Origin: an uncultured Ruminococcus sp.
GTDB taxonomy: Bacteria; Bacillota; Clostridia; Oscillospirales; Ruminococcaceae
Length of the DNA stretch: 5,580 bases
Assembly: GCA_900319195.1 (NCBI GenBank)
Contig: ONNL01000189.1
Span: 1-5,580, forward strand
Direction: 5' to 3'
Within the stretch, counting starts at the first letter, position 1. Each line of letters starts with the position of its first letter. This document shows, piece by piece, positions 1 through 5,507 of the stretch. Both the position numbers and the translations under genes were made by a program. Below the pieces are notes generated by a model. The model saw only the letters and a program-made list of their open reading frames with translations, made no database searches and had not been told where the DNA came from.

Positions 1-456
1 GAGGCTGTTGTAAAGGCTATCGCTGACGGCAAGGTAGCTAAGTATGTTACTGACTTTGCTGACGACGTTGTACTCGGTGTTGACGGCGTTATCGTGCTTC
101 CTCATCTGGGCGCTTCAACTCCCGAGAGCGAGGACAACTGCGCTGTTATGGCAGCTCAGGAGCTTATCGACTATATCGAGAACGGCAACATCAGAAACAG
201 CGTAAATCTTCCTAATGCTTCAATGGAGGCAGTAGGCACAAAGATCTGCGTTATCCACAAAAATGTTCCTACAACTATTGCTTCTATCACAACAGCAGTA
301 GGCAACGAGGGACTCAATATCGAGAACATGGTAAACGCAAGCAAGAAGGACTTTGCTTACACAATGCTCGATGTTATCGGTGATGTTCCCGCAAGTGTTG
401 AAGGCAAGATAAATGCTGTTGACGGCGTTATCAGAGTGAGAATAATCAAGAAGTAA
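1..456 (+). CDS. serA: D-3-phosphoglycerate dehydrogenase, C-terminal part (5' end outside window)
   Basis: This is the last 151 codons of a gene whose start lies before the window; the frame is open from base 1. SerA oxidises 3-phosphoglycerate to 3-phosphohydroxypyruvate with NAD+, the first step of serine synthesis, in the cytoplasm. The sequence shows the end of the catalytic domain with LPHLGAST (residues 33-40), whose His35 is the expected catalytic histidine. The helix AVMAAQELIDYIENG that returns to the substrate domain follows. Residues 81-151 form a C-terminal ACT domain. His86 and Asn88 (HKN) and Asn106 (GLNIE) sit where the serine-binding residues of E. coli SerA lie, so feedback inhibition by serine is plausible. 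The layout is the short form with a single ACT domain. The usual Pro-Gly of the ACT loop reads Pro-Thr here, which I regard as family variation. A strong terminator follows 16 nt after the stop. Confidence 0.95.
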   Translation, partial: EAVVKAIADGKVAKYVTDFADDVVLGVDGVIVLPHLGASTPESEDNCAVMAAQELIDYIENGNIRNSVNLPNASMEAVGTKICVIHKNVPTTIASITTAVGNEGLNIENMVNASKKDFAYTMLDVIGDVPASVEGKINAVDGVIRVRIIKK

Positions 457-472
457 TTTCTGCATTATAAAG

Positions 473-500
473 CGCCCTCTGAAAATGAGGGCGTTTTTTT
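473..500 (+). terminator. Rho-independent terminator after serA
   Basis: A 7-bp perfect stem, CGCCCTC (473-479) with GAGGGCG (487-493), encloses a 7-nt loop and is followed directly by seven T (494-500). This is a textbook intrinsic terminator for serA. Its T tract ends only 17 nt before the next start codon, so it also sits in the leader of the DUF4317 gene. Confidence 0.93.
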
Positions 501-517
501 ATCGAAAGGAATAGAAA

Positions 518-1648
518 ATGAATAAAAAGGAAACAGCTGAGATAAAGAAGAATTTCAGCGACAAAAGCGGATTTTTTATCATGGAGCGCGTGCTCACGGC
601 TTTTGTTGACGCTGAGAAAAACGTGCGCTGCCACAACGTCAACTCGTGCCTTACCATGCCCGTCGAGGAGCATGAGGTGTATGACGAGACACTGAAAAAG
701 GTGCTCAACACAAATGTCGGCAAAAATTTCATGGAGTATGAGTTCCCGAATGAAGCCTACGACGAGGGCAAGCCGCAGGAGATACTCTACTCGCTGCTGA
801 AGTCCGAACTGAAGGACGACCTCGCGTGTGAGAATTTCCTCAACCACATCGCAAACAACGCGGTCTATGAGGGACCCTTCTCGATAATCACCGCGTACTG
901 CGTTTACACCATTCGCAAGAAGGACAAGAACGACGAGTTTGCCGAGGGCGAGGACGAGATATACAAGTATCTGCTCACGGCTATCTGCCCCGTAAAGACA
1001 AGCGCTGACGGCTTTATTTTCGACTCCGACAACAACGAGATAGCCAAGAAAACGAATACCGAGCTCATAATCAGCAAGGCGCCCTCGGATGGCTTCCTGT
1101 ACCCTGTTTTCAGCAACCGCAGCAGCGACATCAACCATGTCATGTACTTCGCAAAGGCTGCAAACAAGCCGAATATCTCGATAATTGAGGACGTTCTCGG
1201 CTGTACCTTCGTTATGTCCGCGAATAATGAAAAGGAAAATTTCAAGAGCATAATGAAGAGCGTTGTCGGTGATGACCTCGACTATATGGTGATAAAGACC
1301 GTGAACGAGAAAATTCAGGAGGTCGTTGACGAGAATAAGGACGATACCGAGCGCACTGTTATCGACAATACCTCGCTCCGCGATATTCTCACGGATATCG
1401 GCGTTCCCGAGGAGAGAGTGAAAATGGTCGAGCCTGTGTACGAAAAGGTGTGCGGAAATGTCCCCCTCACCGCTTCAAACCTCGTCGAGAATAAGACCGT
1501 CCTCGCGTCACCCGGTATCACCGTGAATATTAAGCCCTCCGCGGCGGATAAGGTCAGAATGAGCGTCGTTGACGGTAAAAAATGCCTCCTTATCGACATA
1601 GACGACCCTACTATCGAAATCAACGGTCTCCCTGTAACAATGAACTGA
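518..1648 (+). CDS. DUF4317 family protein of unknown function
   Basis: This encodes a 376-residue protein that I recognise as the DUF4317 family, found in Clostridia and with no known function. The support is overall similarity remembered from family members: an N-terminus MNKKETAEIKK, the segment ICPV (156-159), and the signature GFLYPVFSNRSSDINH (192-207) followed by MYF, which fits the family pattern of GFLxPxFxxRSxDIHxxxYY. The length is normal for the family. There is no signal peptide or membrane segment; the protein is acidic, rich in Lys, Asp and Glu, and presumably cytoplasmic. The start at 518 is preceded by GAAAGGA (504-510) at good spacing. No promoter fits between the serA terminator and this start, so expression probably depends on read-through or an unrecognised promoter. 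No terminator is visible before the next promoter. No function can be assigned from sequence. Confidence 0.85.
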   Translation: MNKKETAEIKKNFSDKSGFFIMERVLTAFVDAEKNVRCHNVNSCLTMPVEEHEVYDETLKKVLNTNVGKNFMEYEFPNEAYDEGKPQEILYSLLKSELKDDLACENFLNHIANNAVYEGPFSIITAYCVYTIRKKDKNDEFAEGEDEIYKYLLTAICPVKTSADGFIFDSDNNEIAKKTNTELIISKAPSDGFLYPVFSNRSSDINHVMYFAKAANKPNISIIEDVLGCTFVMSANNEKENFKSIMKSVVGDDLDYMVIKTVNEKIQEVVDENKDDTERTVIDNTSLRDILTDIGVPEERVKMVEPVYEKVCGNVPLTASNLVENKTVLASPGITVNIKPSAADKVRMSVVDGKKCLLIDIDDPTIEINGLPVTMN

Positions 1649-1676
1649 CCATGTGTTTATTCCGAAATACTCACAT

Positions 1677-1705
1677 TTGACAGAGAATAGATATTATGGT
1701 ATAAT
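1677..1705 (+). promoter_or_regulatory. Consensus sigma-A promoter of the LRR-dockerin genes
   Basis: TTGACA (1677-1682) and TATAAT (1700-1705) are separated by exactly 17 bp, so both boxes match the vegetative consensus perfectly. Transcription would start near 1712 and give a leader of about 25 nt carrying the ribosome binding site AGGGGA (1725-1730). The promoter begins 29 nt after the DUF4317 stop and makes the LRR-dockerin genes independent of it. Confidence 0.88.
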
Positions 1706-1736
1706 TCTGATATACAAAAAACACAGGGGAATATTT

Positions 1737-2681
1737 ATGAAACACAACCGACTTATTGCAGGCATGCTTGCACTTGCAGTAATGGGAAGCGCAGCTGCAT
1801 ACGGCGGCGGTCACACAATGAGCAGTATCGTATCATATGCCTCGGAGAATGTTGAATACGATAACGTAAAATACTTGATAACCGACTCGGGCGAGGCTGT
1901 TGCCAGGGGATACACAGGAAGTCCTGAAAGGATAATAATAGACTCCTACATACTTGATTCTCAGAATAGAAAGATACCTGTCAAGTACATAGGTGAGGGC
2001 GCATTTGCAAATTGTGAGACTGCAACAAGCGTTGAGATACCCTCAACGGTAGAGAAAATAGGTCAGAATGCGTTCAAGCGCTGCACGGGACTTACAAGCG
2101 TAGTTATCCCCTCAAATGTCGAGTCCATAGGCAATTATGCATTTGCATACTGCTTCGAGATCAGTCATATAACCTTCAGCACGGGACTCAAGACGATCGG
2201 CTTTGAGGCTTTCTTCTGCGATCTTTCGCTCCTTGATGTGAAGCTGCCGTCAACTGTTTCAGAGATAGGCAACGGAGCTTTCGGTGCGTGTGATTCGCTC
2301 AGAGCACTGACTATACAGAACAAGGCGTGCACTATTTTCAACAGCGGCGAGGTCGTATATAACGACAAAGTGGACTCGGGCTGCAGGTACAAGGGCTGGC
2401 TTTTCGGTGAGCCGCGCTCGACTACTGAAAGCTATGCAAAGGCATACGGCTATACCTTCCTGCCGATAGGAGCAGCAACGGGCGACGTTAATTTCGATTA
2501 TTCCTGTGATTCCTCTGACGCGGCACTTGTGCTCAAGTATTACTCGCAGGTTCAGGCTAAACAGACTACGAGCTTCACGGCTAATGCAAAGGCTATGGCA
2601 GATTACAATGCTGACGGAGCGATAGACTCCTCCGACGCTGCACTGATACTCAGGACGTATGCCAATAATCAGTCAAAGTAA
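1737..2681 (+). CDS. Secreted BspA-like LRR_5 protein with C-terminal dockerin (5 repeats)
   Basis: This is a 314-residue exported protein, probably a non-catalytic component docked on a cellulosome-type scaffold. Residues 1-21 look like a signal peptide: MKHNR, then a hydrophobic LIAGMLALAVMG, with possible cleavage after AAA (21) or SYA (35). Residues 82-194 are five consecutive 23-residue LRR_5 units of the form VxxIGxxAFxxCxxLxxVxIPSx. An LRR end cap with the SYAKAYGY motif follows (to about 245). Residues 249-310 form a type I dockerin with two calcium loops of the pattern D-x-N-x-D-x-x-x-D-x-x-D: D250, N252, D254, D258, D261 and D289, N291, D293, D297, D300. Start 1737 is chosen because AGGGGA lies 6 nt upstream; a longer reading from 1653 would overlap the promoter and spoil the signal peptide. 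LRR_5/BspA families often mediate binding or adhesion; the ligand is unknown. It is first in a probable two-gene operon with its paralogue. Confidence 0.92.
   Translation: MKHNRLIAGMLALAVMGSAAAYGGGHTMSSIVSYASENVEYDNVKYLITDSGEAVARGYTGSPERIIIDSYILDSQNRKIPVKYIGEGAFANCETATSVEIPSTVEKIGQNAFKRCTGLTSVVIPSNVESIGNYAFAYCFEISHITFSTGLKTIGFEAFFCDLSLLDVKLPSTVSEIGNGAFGACDSLRALTIQNKACTIFNSGEVVYNDKVDSGCRYKGWLFGEPRSTTESYAKAYGYTFLPIGAATGDVNFDYSCDSSDAALVLKYYSQVQAKQTTSFTANAKAMADYNADGAIDSSDAALILRTYANNQSK
2598..2672 (+). repeat. Second dockerin repeat, copy 1 of a near-identical DNA pair
   Basis: This stretch encodes the second calcium-binding repeat of the first dockerin. It aligns without gaps to 3993-4067 in the neighbouring gene, with about 66 of 75 bases identical by hand count. 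The first 41 bases differ at only one position (C2627 against T4022). Confidence 0.9.
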
Positions 2682-2697
2682 TAAAAAACAGCATTCA

Positions 2698-2717
2698 GAG
2701 CGGCAGATATGCCGCTC
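2698..2717 (+). other. Intercistronic hairpin between the two LRR-dockerin genes
   Basis: GAGCGGCA (2698-2705) pairs perfectly with TGCCGCTC (2710-2717) around a GATA tetraloop. Only a weak T-containing stretch (GTTGATTTATG) follows, so it is at best a leaky terminator. I see no promoter between the hairpin and the next start at 2745. It may therefore set the ratio of the two products or protect the upstream message from 3' decay. The role is inferred; the hairpin is directly visible. Confidence 0.6.
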
Positions 2718-2744
2718 GTTGATTTATGCGGAAGGGGACAAATA

Positions 2745-4076
2745 ATGAAGAAGATAATTTCAGGCATACTCGCCTGCACAATACTCGGCTGCTGGGCGGC
2801 TTCAACTCGGATGCCGCTTAACAGCCATGGCTCATATGCGGATGGTTTCAATGAACACGACCCCGACGCTTACACGGTGACTGACGGAGGCATCACCTTC
2901 GAGAAGAACTGGGACATGATGGTAGTTACCGATATAGACAATTCGCTCGTTGAATGCAATATCCCGAGCAGTGTTGACGATCTGCCTGTCAGAACACTCT
3001 TCTTTGCACTTGACGGCTGTTCGTCGCTGAGATCGCTGTATATTCCGGGGACTGTCAATGAGATAATAGGTACCTTTAATGACTGCACCTCGCTTGAGAC
3101 ATTGAAGATAGGCGAGGGCGCAGAGTCCTTTGCAACATCATTCCACCACATTTATTCGCTGAGATCAGTCACACTGCCGAGCACTATCAGGGAGATACCA
3201 TATACTCAATTCACAGGGTGCTCTAATCTCAGCAACGTAAATATGTCGGACAATGTTGAAAAAATAGGCGTCTCGGCATTCTCAAACTGCACATCGCTGA
3301 CCACCGTTGATCTCCCGAGCAATCTGAAATCACTGGGGGAGTATTCCTTTGCGTACTGTCCTGCGCTTACTTCTGTAACTATCCCCGACGGCATCACAAG
3401 TATCCCTAAGCAAGCATTTTTTAAAGATGAATCCCTTAAAACACTGAAAAATGGAAAGAATATCGTAACGATCGAGAATTCGGCTTTTTGGGAAACGGGG
3501 CTCGAGACACTTGTTCTGCCCGAGAGAGTAAGAACTATCGGGGATGCTGCATTCGCTAACTGTAAGGATCTGACAACGCTCAAGCTCAATGATCGGCTTG
3601 CTGTTATAGGCGAGAGTGCGTTCAATGGCTGTGAAAAGCTTGAAAGAGCAGTGCTGCCCGAGAGCGTTACAAGTGTCGGAGAATGTGCATTCTGGCTCTG
3701 TGATGAGCTAAAGGAGATAGCCGTTCTGAATCCTAAGTGCAGTCTCAATAAGTTCACAAGAAGAGGAAATCATACTATTACCATGTACGGCTATGACGGC
3801 TCGACAGCCGAGGAATACGCAGCTGCATACGACTATATCGTTTTTAAGTCGCTCGGACCCATGCCGAAAAAGCCGGGTGATGTCAACGACGATTTCAGTG
3901 TTGATTCTCCCGACGCGGCAATGATACTCAAGCACTATGCTCAGATGCAGGGCAGCGGCAAGGCTTATCTCTCTGACGAGCAGAAAGCTGTCGCAGATTA
4001 CAATGCTGACGGAGCGATAGATTCCTCCGACGCGGCAATGATACTTAAGACATACGCCACAAATCAGGCAGGCTGA
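2745..4076 (+). CDS. Secreted BspA-like LRR_5 protein with C-terminal dockerin (about 11 repeats)
   Basis: This is a 443-residue paralogue of the preceding protein. An export signal occupies the N-terminus: MKK, then the hydrophobic IISGILACTIL. Cleavage could follow SYA (32), which aligns with SYA of the neighbour, or occur before Cys16 if ILGC acts as a lipobox. About eleven 22- or 23-residue LRR_5 units run from residue 82 to 332. The first three are degenerate; the best are VEKIGVSAFSNCTSLTTVDL (171-190) and VRTIGDAAFANCKDLTTLKL (262-281). An end cap with AEEYAAAYDY and a KKP linker lead to a type I dockerin at 378-440, with calcium loops D379, N381, D383, D387, D390 and D418, N420, D422, D426, D429. 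The usual Ser-Ser at loop positions 10-11 is Ser-Pro in the first loop. Start 2745 has GAAGGGGA (2731-2738) upstream; the in-frame ATG at 2709 lies inside the intercistronic hairpin. No catalytic domain is seen. It is probably cotranscribed with the upstream gene and ended by the terminator at 4102-4143. Confidence 0.92.
   Translation: MKKIISGILACTILGCWAASTRMPLNSHGSYADGFNEHDPDAYTVTDGGITFEKNWDMMVVTDIDNSLVECNIPSSVDDLPVRTLFFALDGCSSLRSLYIPGTVNEIIGTFNDCTSLETLKIGEGAESFATSFHHIYSLRSVTLPSTIREIPYTQFTGCSNLSNVNMSDNVEKIGVSAFSNCTSLTTVDLPSNLKSLGEYSFAYCPALTSVTIPDGITSIPKQAFFKDESLKTLKNGKNIVTIENSAFWETGLETLVLPERVRTIGDAAFANCKDLTTLKLNDRLAVIGESAFNGCEKLERAVLPESVTSVGECAFWLCDELKEIAVLNPKCSLNKFTRRGNHTITMYGYDGSTAEEYAAAYDYIVFKSLGPMPKKPGDVNDDFSVDSPDAAMILKHYAQMQGSGKAYLSDEQKAVADYNADGAIDSSDAAMILKTYATNQAG
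3993..4067 (+). repeat. Second dockerin repeat, copy 2 of a near-identical DNA pair
   Basis: This is the counterpart of 2598-2672. A run of 29 bases (3993-4021) is identical to the other gene, followed by one mismatch and 11 more identical bases. The first dockerin repeat of the two genes is clearly less alike. Confidence 0.9.
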
Positions 4077-4101
4077 CGGAAAACTGAAAATGCTGACACT
4101 C

Positions 4102-4143
4102 CGACCGATATGACAGCACCGCACGTCATGTCGGTCGTTTTTT
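4102..4143 (+). terminator. Rho-independent terminator of the LRR-dockerin operon
   Basis: A 13-bp stem pairs 4102-4114 (CGACCGATATGAC) with 4125-4137 (GTCATGTCGGTCG), including one T-G pair, around a 10-nt loop. Six T (4138-4143) follow. It lies 25 nt after the stop of the second LRR-dockerin gene. Confidence 0.95.
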
Positions 4144-4162
4144 GCGTGATGAAAATATCCGC

Positions 4163-4191
4163 TTGCCTTTTTTTCATTTATGTGTTATACT
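4163..4191 (+). promoter_or_regulatory. Sigma-A promoter of thymidylate kinase
   Basis: TTGCCT (4163-4168) and TATACT (4186-4191) are separated by 17 bp, directly after the preceding terminator. The start of transcription would be near 4198, giving a leader of about 21 nt that contains the ribosome binding site GGAGGT (4209-4214). Confidence 0.8.
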
Positions 4192-4219
4192 ATGTGTGTA
4201 TCAAAATCGGAGGTGCGCT

Positions 4220-4882
4220 ATGAACGGAAAACTTTTGGTCATCGAGGGACTCGACGGGAGCGGCAAGGCTACCCAGACGGGAAGGCTTTTCACGGAGCTT
4301 CAGACTCGCGGCGATGATGTCATGAGGGTGTCGTTCCCTGACTATGACAGCGATTCCTCGGCACTTGTCAAGATGTATCTCGGCGGCGAATTCGGAAGCG
4401 ACCCGAATGACGTGAACCCCTATGCCGCTTCAAGCTTCTATGCGGTGGACAGGTTCGCAAGCTATGCGAAAAACTGGAAGGACTTCTATCTCGGCGGCGG
4501 TATCGTCATTGCTGACAGATACACGACCTCAAACGCTATCCACCAGTGTGCGAAGCTCCCCGAGGAAAAATGGGACGAATTCCTGCACTGGCTCTTCGAT
4601 TACGAATACAGGCTCATGGGAATACCAGTGCCTGAAAAGGTCATTTATCTGCGCGTTGACCCTTCAGTGAGTCAGGAGCTCATGGACAAACGATACAGCG
4701 AAAACGGCGGCAAGAAGGATATCCACGAGGCTGATGTCGAGTACCTCAGACGCGCAAGGACTGCCGCGGATCACTGCGCGAAAAAGCTCGGGTGGTGCAC
4801 GATAGAGTGCGTCGAGAATAATGCCATGAAGTCTGTGGACGAGATATTCGGTGAGGTGCTGAGTACAGTCGGCAGGATATGA
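4220..4882 (+). CDS. tmk: Thymidylate kinase (dTMP kinase)
   Basis: This is a 220-residue cytoplasmic kinase that phosphorylates dTMP to dTDP with ATP, on the path to dTTP. The P-loop is EGLDGSGKATQ (residues 9-19). FPDY (39-42) and the region DRFASYAKNW carry substrate-binding positions. DRYTTSNAIHQ (99-109) matches the family DRY signature, and the lid segment is KRYSENGGKKDIHE (157-170). The length is usual for the family. The start at 4220 has GGAGGT (4209-4214) just upstream; a longer in-frame reading back to 4142 would overlap the terminator and promoter. The residue after the P-loop lysine is Ala17, where most kinases have Ser or Thr. The SNxxHQ variant of the DRY motif makes me think of a clostridial subfamily; a related deoxynucleotide kinase is a less likely alternative. 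It has its own promoter and no T-rich terminator before smpB, so some read-through into smpB is possible. Confidence 0.92.
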   Translation: MNGKLLVIEGLDGSGKATQTGRLFTELQTRGDDVMRVSFPDYDSDSSALVKMYLGGEFGSDPNDVNPYAASSFYAVDRFASYAKNWKDFYLGGGIVIADRYTTSNAIHQCAKLPEEKWDEFLHWLFDYEYRLMGIPVPEKVIYLRVDPSVSQELMDKRYSENGGKKDIHEADVEYLRRARTAADHCAKKLGWCTIECVENNAMKSVDEIFGEVLSTVGRI

Positions 4883-4902
4883 CAGATTACGGTAAAAAGA
4901 AC

Positions 4903-4926
4903 GCACCCTCTGCGTTGACAGGGTGC
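4903..4926. repeat. Inverted repeat overlapping the smpB -35 box
   Basis: GCACCCT (4903-4909) and AGGGTGC (4920-4926) form a 7-bp perfect dyad with a 10-nt centre. The -35 hexamer TTGACA (4915-4920) lies in the centre and touches the right arm. There is no T run on the + strand after it. On the - strand the dyad is followed by GTTCTTTTT, so it could terminate antisense transcripts, or it could be an operator. Confidence 0.6.
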
Positions 4927-4943
4927 ATAAGTGAATGTATAAT
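4915..4943 (+). promoter_or_regulatory. Consensus sigma-A promoter of smpB
   Basis: TTGACA (4915-4920) and TATAAT (4938-4943) are separated by exactly 17 bp, a perfect consensus. The predicted transcription start is near 4950, only about 11 nt before the ATG. The ribosome binding site GAGGTGA (4950-4956) would then lie at the very 5' end of the message. Confidence 0.87.
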
Positions 4944-4960
4944 GTGAGTGAGGTGAGAAT

Positions 4961-5425
4961 ATGAGAGCAAAGGGTATCAAGAATATCGCGGAAAACCGCA
5001 AGGCAAGACACGATTACTTCGTGCTGGAATCCTATGAGGCAGGCATCGAGCTTGTCGGCACGGAGGTGAAGTCCATAAGGACGGGCAGCGTTAACCTCAA
5101 GGACGCGTGGTGCTCGATAGACAGGGGCGAGCTCTATGTGCGCGGTATGCACATCTCCCCATACGAAAAGGGAAATATCTTTAACCGCGACCCTATGCGT
5201 CCGCGTAAGCTCCTCATGCATAAAAAGGAGATAAACCGCCTCTACGGTACGCTTAAACAGGAGGGACTTTCGCTCATTCCGCTGAGCCTTTACTTTAAGG
5301 ACTCACGCGTCAAGGTGCAGCTCGGTCTCTGTAAGGGTAAAAAACTTTACGATAAACGCGCTGACGCTGCAAAACGTGACGCTAAACGCGAGATCGACCG
5401 CGGTCTGAAAACTCGCAATCAGTGA
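4961..5425 (+). CDS. smpB: SsrA-binding protein SmpB
   Basis: This is a 154-residue basic protein that binds tmRNA and delivers it to stalled ribosomes in trans-translation, which tags and frees incomplete proteins. The hallmark segments occur in order: IAENRKARHDY (9-19), GTEVKSIR (33-40) with NLKDAW, HISPYEKGN (64-72), FNRDPMRPRKLL (74-85), IPLSLYFKDSRVKVQLGL (106-123) and KGKKLYDKR (125-133). The basic C-terminal tail, AKRDAKREIDRGLK, is expected to form the helix that occupies the empty ribosomal A site. The protein is full length and intact. The start at 4961 is supported by GAGGTGA (4950-4956) and by the family's short N-terminus. A perfect consensus promoter lies immediately upstream. 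The ssrA (tmRNA) gene, often near smpB, is not in the 155 nt that follow. Confidence 0.97.
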   Translation: MRAKGIKNIAENRKARHDYFVLESYEAGIELVGTEVKSIRTGSVNLKDAWCSIDRGELYVRGMHISPYEKGNIFNRDPMRPRKLLMHKKEINRLYGTLKQEGLSLIPLSLYFKDSRVKVQLGLCKGKKLYDKRADAAKRDAKREIDRGLKTRNQ

Positions 5426-5442
5426 GAGTTTTGTGGGATTAT

Positions 5443-5479
5443 TCGGGGGAACCCTTTGTCTCAAAAGGGTTTCCCCCGA
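5443..5479 (+). terminator. GC-rich hairpin after smpB, probable terminator
   Basis: TCGGGGGAACCCTTT (5443-5457) pairs with AAAGGGTTTCCCCCGA (5464-5479), leaving one bulged T and a 6-nt loop. This is a very stable stem 17 nt after the smpB stop. The tail GCTCCTTTCCT is pyrimidine-rich but has no clean T run, so termination is likely but not certain. It could instead be a dispersed intergenic repeat. Confidence 0.6.
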
Positions 5480-5507
5480 GCTCCTTTCCTAATACTTTAG
5501 TTTGAAA

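Noticed and set aside
446..1138. Long antisense open frame (230 codons) opposite the DUF4317 gene
   Set aside because: It lies wholly antisense to the start of a recognised family gene and across the serA terminator, matches no family I know, and has no ribosome binding site. It is a by-product of codon bias.
1651..1676. ATGTG/CACAT inverted repeat after the DUF4317 stop as a terminator
   Set aside because: The stem is only 5 bp with a 16-nt loop and has no T run.
1653..1736. N-terminal extension of the first LRR-dockerin protein
   Set aside because: It would cover the perfect promoter and the ribosome binding site and put 28 residues before a good signal peptide.
3708..4124. Antisense open frame of 138 codons opposite the dockerin end of the second LRR gene
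   Set aside because: It starts inside the terminator hairpin and is antisense to a clear dockerin; the apparent repeats in it only mirror the dockerin repeats.
4142..4219. N-terminal extension of thymidylate kinase
   Set aside because: It runs from the terminator T tract through the promoter; the family begins just before the P-loop, as at 4220.
4664..5221. Antisense open frame of 185 codons across tmk and smpB
   Set aside because: It overlaps two confidently identified genes and both smpB promoter boxes, and its translation resembles no known protein.
5408..5432. AAAACTC/GAGTTTT inverted repeat over the smpB stop as a terminator
   Set aside because: The stem is short, AT-rich and overlaps codons; the hairpin at 5443-5479 is far stronger.
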